From: UBA1568 sp964488025 | GTDB lineage: Bacteria > Patescibacteriota > Minisyncoccia > Moranbacterales > UBA1568 | Direction of reading: 5' to 3' | DNA: 64,000 nt | NCBI GenBank assembly: GCA_964488025.1 | Contig: CAZATJ010000004.1 | Location: 4,113 to 68,112 of the forward strand | Shown: positions 42,318 through 51,046 of the stretch, piece after piece | How the letters are laid out: each line of letters starts with the position of its first letter | How positions within the stretch are numbered: position 1 is the first letter of the stretch | The notes under the pieces: generated by a model | Database searches by the model: none | Told to the model about the DNA's origin: nothing | The model's input: the letters and a program-made list of their open reading frames with translations, nothing else | Made by a program: the position numbers and the translations under genes

Positions 42318-43904
42318 ATGTCTCACCCCATCAATATACTGAGTCGTTACGGATTGTCATCATATACCCCTGTCAAAGAGGGAAATGTTTATTTGTTCTC
42401 CGTTACGGCAGAAAATCTAGAAGAAGTCGTCCGGACACTCAAGCATGGCCATGCTTTGCCGCTCAAGACCGTATCCGCGGCTGATGAGCGTCGGGAACAT
42501 GACCTTTTCCGCATTTATTATATTTTCGGAGTACCGAAAGAGAATATCTTCATAGTGCCTTTTCTTTCTGTGGACGAATACGCGAAAGCCTTTCCATCGC
42601 TTACACCACTTGATCAGGAGTTTTCCCTCTACGAACAGGAAATAAAAACTTTTTTCGGTTTGTTGCCGGTAGGGCATCCGAAGGCGGAACGTATCGTCTT
42701 GCATCAGGAAAATTATCCCCCGGATACCTTCCCGTTGCTCAAGGATTTTGCCTGGGATACCAAGGTGGTTGCTCCGGAGCATCCGGTATATCCGACTTTT
42801 CAGAGATACGAGGGTGAGGGGGTCTATGAGATTCCGGTCGGCCCCGTGCATGCCGGTATCATCGAGCCAGGGCACTTCCGTTTTAGTGTCCTGGGGGAAG
42901 AAATGCTTCGTTTGGAACCGCGCTTGGGTTATGTTCATAAGGGAACGGAGAAACTTTTTGAGCAGCTGCCATTGCCGAAAAAGCTCATTCTTTCAGAGCG
43001 TATTTCCGGCGATAGCTCCTATCACCATGCCTTGGCGTTCGCGGGGACGGTAGAGCAATTGGCCGGAGCGGTTATTCCTGTTCGGGCGCGTTTGCTTCGA
43101 GTGGTCTACGCCGAGCTTGAGCGTTTGGCAAATCACTTTAATGATTTAGCTTTCATTATGCTTGATACGGGCTTCAGTTTCGGCGGAAGCCATGGGTCCC
43201 GTTTGCGTGAGCAGATAATGAGGTGGAATGAACGCCTGACGGGTAGCCGCTTTCTTCGCGGAGCTATCGTCTTCGGGGGTGTTGCTCATGATATTGAACC
43301 AGTGGTTCTCGAATCACTTCATGACGCTCTTGAGCTTCTGGAAAAAGACTTTATGGAAGTGATGGCGGTGACTAAGGAAAGTGATTCCGTGCAGAATCGT
43401 TTGAAGGGTACTGGATCGCTTGATCCGAAAGTAGCCGAGGATCTTGGGGCGGTCGGTATCGCGAGACGGGCCTGCGGCGTGGAAATAGATGCTCGTGCCG
43501 ATTACCCCTATGCCGCCTACGATATGGTGCAGTTTGGTATCATGACCGAAAAATCAGGGGATGTTTATGCTCGTTTTCGTGTCCGGGCTCGCGAAGTCAC
43601 ACAATCTTTCCGGCTTCTCAATCAGGTATTGGCTCTTCTCGTGCACGAGCACGGACCAATAGCTGTTTCTGTGAATCCGTTATCAGCGAACAGTCATGCC
43701 GTTTCTGTTGTCGAGGGGTGGCGAGGGGATATCGTCTATTTTGTCGTGACGGACAGCGAGGGCGCCATTACACGTGTGAAAGTTCGCGACCCGTCATTTC
43801 TGAACTGGACTGTTTTTCCATATGTCATTGGCCAAGACATGGTGCCAGATTTCCCGCTTATCAACAAAAGCTTCAATCTTTCCTATACGGGGAATGATCT
43901 TTAG
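42318..43904 (+). CDS. HyfG/NuoCD-like large subunit lacking all four [NiFe] cysteines
   Basis: A fused protein of 528 residues. Residues 1 to about 165 are a NuoC-like domain (YEQEIKTFFGLLPVGHPKAE); the rest is the NuoD/hydrogenase large-subunit fold (VGPVHAGIIEPGHFRFSVLG near 174, LGYVHKGTEKLFEQ near 201, GIARRACGVEIDARADYPY near 383). In group 4 hydrogenases nickel is held by CxxC near the start and CxxC near the end of this fold. Here the first pair is Ser230 and Ser233 (ERISGDSSYHH) and the second pair Ser522 and Gly525 (SFNLSYTGNDL). Only one cysteine exists in the protein. The C-terminal NKSFNLSYTGND is typical of energy-converting hydrogenase-related (Ehr) proteins. It ends the operon and a terminator follows. 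Confidence 0.92.
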   Translation: MSHPINILSRYGLSSYTPVKEGNVYLFSVTAENLEEVVRTLKHGHALPLKTVSAADERREHDLFRIYYIFGVPKENIFIVPFLSVDEYAKAFPSLTPLDQEFSLYEQEIKTFFGLLPVGHPKAERIVLHQENYPPDTFPLLKDFAWDTKVVAPEHPVYPTFQRYEGEGVYEIPVGPVHAGIIEPGHFRFSVLGEEMLRLEPRLGYVHKGTEKLFEQLPLPKKLILSERISGDSSYHHALAFAGTVEQLAGAVIPVRARLLRVVYAELERLANHFNDLAFIMLDTGFSFGGSHGSRLREQIMRWNERLTGSRFLRGAIVFGGVAHDIEPVVLESLHDALELLEKDFMEVMAVTKESDSVQNRLKGTGSLDPKVAEDLGAVGIARRACGVEIDARADYPYAAYDMVQFGIMTEKSGDVYARFRVRAREVTQSFRLLNQVLALLVHEHGPIAVSVNPLSANSHAVSVVEGWRGDIVYFVVTDSEGAITRVKVRDPSFLNWTVFPYVIGQDMVPDFPLINKSFNLSYTGNDL

Positions 43905-43921
43905 TTTTTTAGTGTTTGAAA

Positions 43922-43949
43922 AACAGCCTTTGGTGGGGCTGTTTTCGTT
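43922..43949 (+). terminator. Terminator of the complex I-like operon
   Basis: AACAGCC and GGCTGTT with an 8-base loop, followed by TTCGTTT. Confidence 0.75.
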
Positions 43950-43952
43950 TCT

Positions 43953-43976
43953 GAGCAAGTGCCGGCCCGCTTCGAC
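43953..43976. repeat. GC-rich dispersed repeat, second copy
   Basis: Matches 17699-17722 at 21 of 24 positions (GAGCRAGTGCCGRCCCGCTTCG core). It sits between the converging operon end and the HAD gene. Confidence 0.6.
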
Positions 43977-43983
43977 TCGAATG

Positions 43984-44604
43984 TTATTGTAGGAGTCGGA
44001 TCAGGAGCTCTTCTCTGGTATCGACCGTTTCGGCACCGGCTTTCTGTAGCCCCTCTTTATTGTTGAGTCCCCAGGTGACAGCAATAATGTCGAGACCGAC
44101 CTTGCGGCACGCTTCGACATCACGAACTTCATCACCGACATAGATGGTTTCGGAAAGAATGAAACCTTCCTTTTTGAGCGTTTCTCTCAGCGATTGCGCT
44201 TTATTGAAGAGTTTTCCATGATAAACAAAGTCCATGGGCAGGTTATGACGCGCGACGAGAGCTTTGATGGTGTCTTCTCTACTGGAAGAAACAATACCGA
44301 TGCGGTATCCGCGACCATGAAGTGTTATGAGCAGTTCTTTGATGCTGGGAAAGAGTTCAACATCGGAAACGAGCTGGTTGTAGGCTTCCCGACCGCGCTT
44401 GAGCATTTTCGGTAATAAAATAATGCGCCAGCCGAGACGTTTCCAAAGGAGGTTCTTGAGGTGGAATTTTTTGAGAGAGGGGATTTCTTCCTGAGAAAGC
44501 GGTGTGTAGCCGAATTCCGGGGCCAGTTCGTTGAATATTCTAAAAAACAAGGGCTCGATATCAACCAGGGTGCCATCGAGGTCGAAGATGATATTTTTTT
44601 TCAT
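43984..44604 (-). CDS. HAD-superfamily phosphatase (phosphoglycolate-phosphatase-like)
   Basis: A protein of 206 residues. HAD motif I FDLDGTLVD is at about residues 6-14, motif II Ser in GIVSSSRED near 108, motif III Lys in NKAQSLRETLKKEG near 138, and motif IV YVGDEVRDVEA near 157. A helical cap lies between motifs I and II. The substrate is not evident; the family acts on small sugar or nucleotide phosphates. The ATG at 44604 places motif I at the N-terminus; longer in-frame starts are not credible. Confidence 0.9.
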   Translation of the reverse strand: MKKNIIFDLDGTLVDIEPLFFRIFNELAPEFGYTPLSQEEIPSLKKFHLKNLLWKRLGWRIILLPKMLKRGREAYNQLVSDVELFPSIKELLITLHGRGYRIGIVSSSREDTIKALVARHNLPMDFVYHGKLFNKAQSLRETLKKEGFILSETIYVGDEVRDVEACRKVGLDIIAVTWGLNNKEGLQKAGAETVDTREELLIRLLQ

Positions 44605-44635
44605 GGTTCGTGCTGAGAGAGGAATTAATCGGTTG

Positions 44636-45442
44636 TTAGGCAACCCAGCGAAGAAGCACCACAACAGAGAGAAGGACGAAGATCCAGAAGCTGTAGATAA
44701 AGAAGCGGCGGCCGCGTTTTTTGAGATCTTCGTTAATGGAAATTTCTTTCGGGGTAAGACCAAGATCTTTGAAGAGAAAAACGGATTCGTGGAAACGGAT
44801 GATAACGACCCACGTGATAAAGAGAGTGGCGAGAAGTCCGAGTCCTGGAAGGAAGGGGTGAGCGAGTTCGGCGGTCGCTTTGCCACCCCCCTGAGTGAGC
44901 CATTTGACCCAGCCAGGCCATTTCATCGCGTATACATGGATCAGGGTAGCGATAACGGCGAGACGGAGTCCCCAGCGTTGCAAAAACCACCAGCGTCCGG
45001 CACCGAGGAGAGTGATAGCCTGTTTGAAAGAAATGAAAAAAAGAAAAGCTAAAAGAGCGGCCCCGACCAGTCCGGCGCCGAATTCGATTGAAGAAAAATC
45101 AATCCAAAATCTTGGAAACTTCAGGGGGAGGAGGTAATAACTGACAAGACCGTGAAATATCGCCAGAAAAGCTGCTACGATGCCGATTTCTTTACGATAA
45201 CCGAGCCATTTATCGAAGCGATCGAAATAACGAACAATGGGACCAATGATGAATGTCAGGGCTAGGAGCGTCATGGCTGTGCCGGCCAGGACTTTGTTCG
45301 GGACATAGAGCAAATCGGCCGTAGGAGGAGCGTCGAAAAGATAGCCACGCCGGAAAAAGATATAAAAGCCGAACAATATCATAATCGCACCGGCAATAAG
45401 GAAAGCGATAACGTAGTCCCGCAGGCTTGAGGGTTTGTGCAT
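44636..45442 (-). CDS. MsrQ/ferric-reductase-like haem membrane protein
   Basis: A membrane protein of 268 residues with about seven hydrophobic segments. The LGYRKEIGIVAAFLAIFHGLV and WFLQRWGLRLAVIATLIHVY stretches carry histidines in the spacing of ferric-reductase-like transmembrane domains such as MsrQ, which bind haem b. No MsrP partner is visible nearby. The neighbouring dsbB suggests a role in extracytoplasmic redox balance. Haem use is inferred, since Patescibacteria rarely make haem. Confidence 0.7.
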   Translation of the reverse strand: MHKPSSLRDYVIAFLIAGAIMILFGFYIFFRRGYLFDAPPTADLLYVPNKVLAGTAMTLLALTFIIGPIVRYFDRFDKWLGYRKEIGIVAAFLAIFHGLVSYYLLPLKFPRFWIDFSSIEFGAGLVGAALLAFLFFISFKQAITLLGAGRWWFLQRWGLRLAVIATLIHVYAMKWPGWVKWLTQGGGKATAELAHPFLPGLGLLATLFITWVVIIRFHESVFLFKDLGLTPKEISINEDLKKRGRRFFIYSFWIFVLLSVVVLLRWVA

Positions 45443-45517
45443 AGGATTGGTGGATGTATGGCTAGTTTAGTTCTCGGAGAATGTCGCGGAAATTTTCGAT
45501 GCGATCTTTCTCACGGT

Positions 45518-46084
45518 TTATGACTGTTCATCGTTCAGCTGTAATTTTTTGTGCGCTAAGTAGGAGAGCCAGATAATCGTCGCAAAGACGATGAGCGCCA
45601 TGAAAGGGATAGTGATGAAGTCGAAGGTGACAATCGGCGAGTTGCTGCAGGAGGGTTCGAGTGGGTTGGTCGAGCAGGGAAGGAGAAAGGGATTGCCGAC
45701 AACGTATTTCTGGTAATGGCCGTAGTAGTGATAGGCCGCGATAGGGAGGCCGATGCTGGCCAGGATACCGGTGATGAGGTGGTTGCCCTTGGTGCGAGTG
45801 TAGAGTGACACCAGAATAATGATTTCCAAAGGAAACATGAAAATACGCTGCCACCAGCACAAGGGGCAAACCGGAGTTGCGTAGACGAACTGGTAGGTGA
45901 GCGATCCGAGAGTCGCCAGTCCAGCAAAAAGACCAAGGAGTTTTATCCAGGTGATGTAAGAGACAGCGGTCAATTTCGCACGAATGACTGGAGAGGAGTA
46001 ATAGCCGAGAACAGAGAGGAGTGTCGCAGCGCCGAGGAGGAGAACCAGAGTGGAGAGGACAACCGAATATGTGGCGAGACTCAT
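45518..46084 (-). CDS. dsbB: Disulfide bond formation protein DsbB (BdbC-like)
   Basis: A protein of 188 residues with about five membrane segments. The first redox pair is CPLC in TPVCPLCWWQRIFMFP (near residue 75); the second pair are the cysteines of PCSTNPLEPSC (near 138-148). It would reoxidise a DsbA-type thiol oxidase and pass electrons to quinone or another carrier. No DsbA gene is in the window. The four-cysteine pilins upstream are possible substrates of such a system. Confidence 0.9.
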   Translation of the reverse strand: MSLATYSVVLSTLVLLLGAATLLSVLGYYSSPVIRAKLTAVSYITWIKLLGLFAGLATLGSLTYQFVYATPVCPLCWWQRIFMFPLEIIILVSLYTRTKGNHLITGILASIGLPIAAYHYYGHYQKYVVGNPFLLPCSTNPLEPSCSNSPIVTFDFITIPFMALIVFATIIWLSYLAHKKLQLNDEQS

Positions 46085-46155
46085 AGCAGAAATTCAAGAA
46101 TTATTGCTTTCAGTATAGCGGTTTTTTAGTATCATGGAAAGAATCGGAGGCAGGA

Positions 46156-46554
46156 CTACTCTATGTCATTCCATTGGCCAGATGCGTCATCATAGTTTGA
46201 GACAGTACTCCCGCCCACACATATACCATCCTCTAGTCTTCCGGTATAGTATGCTACTTCTATCACGGTAGCTGATGCGCTCGAATGTTCAAATTTGCCT
46301 TTTCGTGTGTATTGGTAAAGATAAGCATCCCCATTTTCATCGGTAGTTGATACTTCGTAGAAGTAAACATCCTTTCCTTCTGCAAAGATTCTTTCTTCTC
46401 GCATATTTTTTTGTCCGACTCTTTCGATAAATCCTCTCATTTTGTAACGTATTTCCTCAGGGGATGGGATGTGGGGCTCTCCTTCCGTGGACAATTTTGG
46501 GGTGTCGAAGTTCATATTTTTTTGGTCAAAGTTTATACTTTCAGTATAGCTCAT
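46156..46554 (-). CDS. Hypothetical protein
   Basis: Not recognised. An ORF of 132 residues, acidic, without membrane segment or signal. It has a beta-rich look in the second half (EVSTTDENGDAYLYQYTRKG, VIEVAYYTGRL). The start is uncertain: a TATACT on this strand at 46543-46548 lies inside the longest ORF and favours the internal ATG at 46515. Codon use is AT-richer than that of its neighbours, which hints at recent acquisition. Confidence 0.55.
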   Translation of the reverse strand: MSYTESINFDQKNMNFDTPKLSTEGEPHIPSPEEIRYKMRGFIERVGQKNMREERIFAEGKDVYFYEVSTTDENGDAYLYQYTRKGKFEHSSASATVIEVAYYTGRLEDGICVGGSTVSNYDDASGQWNDIE

Positions 46555-46612
46555 TTCTGGAGAATAGTGAGATGTTGATTTTTTGGCTTAGATATGGCAT
46601 TATGATATTTCT

Positions 46613-46621
46613 TGGTAGAAT
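46613..46621 (+). promoter_or_regulatory. Extended -10 promoter for the flavoprotein gene
   Basis: TGGTAGAAT at 46613-46621, 6 bases before the ATG at 46628; expected leaderless mRNA. Confidence 0.55.
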
Positions 46622-46627
46622 ACATTT

Positions 46628-47896
46628 ATGGATTACGACGTCATTGTTATTGGGGGTGGGCCAGCTGGAATGATGGCGGCTGGCCGGGCAGCACAGGTAC
46701 AGAGTGGGGCGCGAGTGGCGCTGCTTGAGAAAAACACGACCCTGGGGACCAAGCTCCTCATCACCGGCGGTGGCCGTTCCAACGTGACCAATGCCGAATT
46801 TGACGAGCATTTGTTTCTCTCAAAGTTTGGGGAAGCGGGGAAATTTCTCTATTCCCCACTTTCTCAATTTGGAGTGCGGGATACGCTTGATTTTTTCCAT
46901 AAGCATGGCATGCCGACCAAAATTGAAGCTGAGAAGCGGGTCTTTCCGGTAAGTGATAGTGCTCAGTCGGTGTGGGATGCATTGGTTGCCTATATGCGAG
47001 AAGGGGATGTTACCATACTCACCGATATGGCGGTTGTTGGTTTGGAGACAGACGACGGAAACATTACAGGTGTTCGGATGAAAAACAATACCGTGCTTCA
47101 GGCTAGGAACTATATCTTCGCCACAGGTGGACTGTCTCATCCAGAAACAGGCTCAACGGGTGAGGGTTTTCATTTTCTTGAAAAAATTGGTCATACTGTT
47201 GTGGCTCCCCGTCCTGCTCTGGTGCCGCTTCGCGTCCGTGAAGCCTGGGTATCAGCATTGGCAGGGGTGAGCTTTTCTGATGTGAAGTGCTCGTATTATC
47301 AAAAAGACAAAAAAGTTGAAAGCCAGCGGGGGAAGATGCTCTTTACGCACATTGGTCTCTCTGGCCCACTGGTGCTTAACATGAGTCGCAACATCAGCGA
47401 GTTTCTCGAGTACGGTGCTGTGTCGGTGTCGTTTGATTTCCTGCCAAGTAAAAATGTAGGTGAGATTGACCGTGAGATTCAGGCGCTCTTTGAAACGCAA
47501 AAAAACAAGCAGGTGAAAAATAGTCTGGATGGATTTTTGGTGCCGGCGATGATCCCGGTGTTTTTGAAATTAGCTGGTATTCATCCGGAGAAGCCAGTAC
47601 ACGGCGTTACCCGTGATGAGCGTATGGCTTTGGCTCGCTTGGCCAAAGATTTTCGTATGACGGTCACCGGACTTTTGGGCACCGACAAGGCCATTGTGAC
47701 GAGCGGGGGCGTGCCCCTGGAAGAAGTGGACTGCAAATATATGCGTTCCCGGAAATTCGCCAATCTCTATCTGGTTGGCGATGTACTCAATATCGACCGC
47801 CCCTCTGGTGGCTACAGTCTGCAACTTTGTTGGACCACTGGATTTGTGGCTGGTACTGCTGTCATGGGGGAAATGAAAGTCCGAGTAACCCCTTGA
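46628..47896 (+). CDS. HI0933/BaiN-type FAD-dependent oxidoreductase
   Basis: A flavoprotein of 422 residues. The FAD Rossmann motif DVIVIGGGPAGMMAAGRAA is near residue 3, then KLLITGGGRSNVTNAE near 47, NYIFATGGLSHPETGSTGEG near 161, and the C-terminal VGDVLNIDRPSGGYSLQLCW near 380. This set is diagnostic for the HI0933/BaiN family, whose substrate is mostly unknown. It stands alone and is preceded by its own leaderless promoter. Confidence 0.93.
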   Translation: MDYDVIVIGGGPAGMMAAGRAAQVQSGARVALLEKNTTLGTKLLITGGGRSNVTNAEFDEHLFLSKFGEAGKFLYSPLSQFGVRDTLDFFHKHGMPTKIEAEKRVFPVSDSAQSVWDALVAYMREGDVTILTDMAVVGLETDDGNITGVRMKNNTVLQARNYIFATGGLSHPETGSTGEGFHFLEKIGHTVVAPRPALVPLRVREAWVSALAGVSFSDVKCSYYQKDKKVESQRGKMLFTHIGLSGPLVLNMSRNISEFLEYGAVSVSFDFLPSKNVGEIDREIQALFETQKNKQVKNSLDGFLVPAMIPVFLKLAGIHPEKPVHGVTRDERMALARLAKDFRMTVTGLLGTDKAIVTSGGVPLEEVDCKYMRSRKFANLYLVGDVLNIDRPSGGYSLQLCWTTGFVAGTAVMGEMKVRVTP

Positions 47897-47917
47897 GGAG
47901 AGGATGATATTTCCTTG

Positions 47918-47926
47918 TGGTATACT
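47918..47926 (+). promoter_or_regulatory. Extended -10 promoter for the spermidine-synthase-like gene
   Basis: TGGTATACT at 47918-47926. The start near 47933 gives a leader of about 45 bases. Confidence 0.5.
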
Positions 47927-47979
47927 CTCCTTGCGGGGGTGCAAGATGGTCTGAGAGTAACCTTTTTTAAAATACAACC

Positions 47980-49467
47980 ATGAACTTTCGTGCGTATATT
48001 CTGGAGCTGGTCGTATTCGTTTGCGGTGCGGTCGTCATGGTTTTCGAGTTGGTCGGTTCGCGTATGCTTGGTCCCTATTTCGGGACGTCGATTTTTGTCT
48101 GGACCAGCCTGATCGGCATTGTCTTGGGGAGTCTGAGTCTCGGGTACTATATCGGCGGCATCATAGCGGACAAAAAACCTTCTGAGGCCAGCTTGGCTTT
48201 CATTATCAGTCTGTCTGCGGCGTTTGTCGGCATCACACTGTTTCTCAAGGACTTTCTACTGATGTATCTCCCGACCCATTTCCCAGATATTCGGATTACC
48301 TCTGTTCTCGCCTCGCTCATTCTCTTTTCCCCGGCCAGCGTCCTTTTGGGTATTGTCTCCCCGTATGCCGTGAAGCTGAAATTGAATGACCTGAAGACTT
48401 CCGGCGCGACGGTCGGAAACCTGTACGCCATCTCTACGGCTGGCAGCATTTTTGGAACATTTTTGGCGGGATTTTACCTGATTCCGCACTTCGGTACGAA
48501 CAAGCTGCTCCTGATCCTGGCGCTCTCGCTCCTCGTGGTCGCCGTGCTGCTCTCTCTGAAGAAGAATCGCGTCTTCAATGTATCAGTCCTGGCAACCATA
48601 TTTTTGAGTTGGACGATACTGAGTATGAGTCTCAACCTGAGAGAAAATGGACTGATCGATATCGATACAGCCTACAATCGCGTTTGGATCTATGACTACG
48701 TGTATCCCGAAAACGACCTCCTTACGAAGGTCATGGGTATCAACAACGAGAATCATTCATCTATGTACCTCAGGAGTGACGAGCTGGTCAATGAGTATAC
48801 CAAGTATTACCGTCTGGCAAGGCACTTTTCCCCCGGACTCAAAACAACACTCATGTTTGGGGGTGCGGCCTATTCGTACCCGCGGGATTTCTTGCGGGAA
48901 TACCCCTCTGCCACGATCGATGTGGTGGAAATTGATCCGCAACTGACTGAGTTGGCCAGGCGGTACTTCAGGCTAGAGGATAATCCTCGGCTCTCGATCT
49001 ACCATGAGGACGGGAGGGTGTTTCTGAACAAAGCAACAAAGAAGTATGATGCCATTTTTGGAGACGCGTTCGCTTCACACTATTCCGTGCCGTATCAGCT
49101 GACCACTCAGGAAGCGGTACAGAGACAATTCGATATCCTCGAAGATCAGGGGGTGGTTATCTTGAATGTCATTTCCTCGATTGAGGGCGCGCGCGGACAG
49201 TTTCTGCGGGCGGAATATGCCACCTATCGCAGTATCTTCCCCCAGGTGTATCTGTTTCCGGTCGGTGATGCGGTCCACGGGACCGTGACTCAGAATATTA
49301 TGTTGGTGGCGCTGAAGACAGACAAACGGCCGGAAATGTTCTCGCAGGACTATCCGGAATTGAACGCCTATCTTCAGCATCTTTGGAAGAAGGAAGTGGA
49401 GGCCGATATGCCGGTTTTGACGGATGATTTCGCTCCGGTAGACAACTACATGAGCCGCGCGATATAG
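47980..49467 (+). CDS. Membrane-fused spermidine-synthase-like protein
   Basis: A protein of 495 residues in two parts. Residues 1 to about 215 hold about seven membrane segments (VFELVGSRMLGPYFGTSIFV near 26 is characteristic). The C-terminal 270 residues have the spermidine synthase Rossmann fold: LMFGGAAYSYPRDFL (near 291), ATIDVVEIDPQLTELARRYF (near 310) and YDAIFGDAFASHYSVP (near 349). The family uses decarboxylated SAM or SAM-like donors, but for the membrane-fused type the reaction is unknown. It has no polyamine neighbours. Confidence 0.88.
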   Translation: MNFRAYILELVVFVCGAVVMVFELVGSRMLGPYFGTSIFVWTSLIGIVLGSLSLGYYIGGIIADKKPSEASLAFIISLSAAFVGITLFLKDFLLMYLPTHFPDIRITSVLASLILFSPASVLLGIVSPYAVKLKLNDLKTSGATVGNLYAISTAGSIFGTFLAGFYLIPHFGTNKLLLILALSLLVVAVLLSLKKNRVFNVSVLATIFLSWTILSMSLNLRENGLIDIDTAYNRVWIYDYVYPENDLLTKVMGINNENHSSMYLRSDELVNEYTKYYRLARHFSPGLKTTLMFGGAAYSYPRDFLREYPSATIDVVEIDPQLTELARRYFRLEDNPRLSIYHEDGRVFLNKATKKYDAIFGDAFASHYSVPYQLTTQEAVQRQFDILEDQGVVILNVISSIEGARGQFLRAEYATYRSIFPQVYLFPVGDAVHGTVTQNIMLVALKTDKRPEMFSQDYPELNAYLQHLWKKEVEADMPVLTDDFAPVDNYMSRAI

Positions 49468-49493
49468 AAACCCGTCAGAGAAACCATGAGACG

Positions 49494-50006
49494 TCAGATC
49501 AGATTCAAGACAGCCTCGATGTTTTCTTCGACGCTTTGTTTGTCGGTGCGAATCGTCGGAACGGAAGGATTCTTGCCCATTTCATACATATCGTAGAGTT
49601 CTTTGAAACGTTCGTGGGAAAGGTTCGAGATGCGGATGGTGGGATCAGCTTTGGCTCTGGCTACGCGTTCGTCAAAACGTTTCAGGAGGACGTCGTAGCT
49701 GGCTTCGATATTTATTTCAATGGTTTCGTACTGGTGCTTATTGGCGAGCGCCATCAGGTGTTCTCGGTGTTCCCGGATGAGGATGGAATCGCAGATGATA
49801 TCGTATTTTAGAGCGAATATAGTTTCAGCAACTGCAAACATAACGGTCACAACATCACTCCCGTGTATCTTCGGCGCGTATTGCGAAAATCCCCATTTGA
49901 GGGCGTCGTAGGAGAGATAGTAAAGTCGCTCCCGTTGTTTGAGCACCGCCTTGACGAGCGTGCTTTTCCCAGCGCAGGTACTGCCGTTGATGAGGATGAG
50001 TTTCAT
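49494..50006 (-). CDS. Small AAA/P-loop kinase-like protein
   Basis: A protein of 170 residues. Walker A NGSTCAGKSTLVKAVL is at about residues 6-21. A Lys- and Arg-rich lid (LLKRFDERVARAKADP) lies near residue 105. This resembles AAA_33/zeta-toxin-like or chloramphenicol-phosphotransferase-like small-molecule kinases. The start at 50006 places the P-loop at the N-terminus. It faces the same way as the next two genes and may form an accessory set. Confidence 0.75.
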   Translation of the reverse strand: MKLILINGSTCAGKSTLVKAVLKQRERLYYLSYDALKWGFSQYAPKIHGSDVVTVMFAVAETIFALKYDIICDSILIREHREHLMALANKHQYETIEINIEASYDVLLKRFDERVARAKADPTIRISNLSHERFKELYDMYEMGKNPSVPTIRTDKQSVEENIEAVLNLI

Positions 50007-50058
50007 AAAATTGCTGAACTTGTGGGACGAAGTTGGAACTCGTTTATATGATAAATAA

Positions 50059-50850
50059 TCAGACATCCGTTGGAAAAGCGCCGCTTTCTTTTGAAAATCT
50101 TCCATCCAAGAAATCCCTCGCTTTGATAACGGCCTTTTTTATTTTTTCTGTTTCTTCACTGCTCAGTCCTTCCAGTGAGGAATTCAATAGAATTTGTTCA
50201 ATATTTTTTCGCGCATCATCAAATTGCTTATCGAATTTCCTTTCAACGGATATCATATCCCGGATAAACTCAGTGATAACATAATAGAAGGCGGCCTTTC
50301 CGTTACGCATAAACAGATCAGTATCAACCAGATACATTCTTGACTGATCGTCATCAGTTTTTGTGCCGTATACGTATTGAGAGGCGCCACTAATATCTGC
50401 GAGATATATTTCGCCATCGGGTAACTTAGAAAACTTGTTTATATAATATTGAGATAAGGAAGTGTATAGTTTTTCGACTTGGCTAGCTATTTCTGGCGTA
50501 ACGTTGATTCTGACTAAATTTTCACCGGTTATTTTTTCTGTAATCCCATAAATGACATCTTTCCTTTGCGCATCCCTCCCTGCTATATATTCGACAGGCA
50601 CCGGAATATCATAGGTTGTCTCGAGCTCTTTGTAAAGTTTCTTACCAAGACCAGCAAGCGAAACCGGATCAATTTGATTATGGTATATTTTCCTTAGACT
50701 ATCAAAGCTTATAACTCTGATTATTTTATTAGGATCATTTTCAAATTCATATAGCTTCCCCCGACCTCTATGCACCCCTGAAATTTTACTTTCAACCAGA
50801 CCATTCTTAAAAGGAATTTGACCTTTTAATTTTTGAGGAAAAAATTCCAT
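50059..50850 (-). CDS. Hypothetical protein, possibly kinase-like fold, AT-rich
   Basis: Not recognised. A protein of 263 residues. An N-terminal GVHRGRGKLYEF followed by KIIRVISF resembles a Gly-rich loop and beta-3 strand, VIYGITEKITGENL a hinge, and MYLVDTDLFM a DxD metal motif, which together suggest a protein-kinase or aminoglycoside-kinase-like fold. This is inference only. The codons are visibly AT-richer than those of neighbouring genes, suggesting transfer. Confidence 0.65.
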   Translation of the reverse strand: MEFFPQKLKGQIPFKNGLVESKISGVHRGRGKLYEFENDPNKIIRVISFDSLRKIYHNQIDPVSLAGLGKKLYKELETTYDIPVPVEYIAGRDAQRKDVIYGITEKITGENLVRINVTPEIASQVEKLYTSLSQYYINKFSKLPDGEIYLADISGASQYVYGTKTDDDQSRMYLVDTDLFMRNGKAAFYYVITEFIRDMISVERKFDKQFDDARKNIEQILLNSSLEGLSSEETEKIKKAVIKARDFLDGRFSKESGAFPTDV

Positions 50851-50860
50851 AGATACCTTT

Positions 50861-50866
50861 ATTATA
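50861..50866 (-). promoter_or_regulatory. -10 element for the AT-rich gene
   Basis: TATAAT on the minus strand, 10 bases before the ATG at 50850; the leader would be 3-4 bases. Confidence 0.4.
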
Positions 50867-50968
50867 TATATCCATTACTCCAATATATCAAAAAAATCCG
50901 CTTAAATAAAGCATGGGTTTTAACATTGCTATTGGCTGGGGAGGATGGGAAATCCCACTAAAATTCTT

Positions 50969-51042
50969 GTTGCCCGGGCAGGATTCGGACCTGCGCATAG
51001 CGGAGTCAAAGTCCGCTGCCTTACCACTTGGCTACCGGGCAA
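50969..51042 (-). tRNA. tRNA-Gln (anticodon UUG)
   Basis: The minus strand folds into a cloverleaf. Acceptor stem TTGCCCG/CGGGCAA, D arm GCCAAGTGGTAAGGC, anticodon stem-loop GCGGACTTTGACTCCGC with anticodon TTG, and T arm GCAGGTCCGAATCCTGC. The 3' CCA is not encoded. It reads CAA/CAG and fits the GatCAB route seen in this window. The stop codon of the upstream HTH gene lies 4 bases before its 5' end. Confidence 0.93.
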
Positions 51043-51046
51043 TACG

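Noticed and set aside
44531..45052. Plus-strand ORF of 173 residues opposite the MsrQ-like gene
   Set aside because: Highly charged antisense of membrane helices; typical shadow.
45528..46097. Alternative minus-strand ORF of 189 residues in another frame over dsbB
   Set aside because: The dsbB frame has CPLC and membrane helices; the alternative is Arg/His/Pro-rich shadow.
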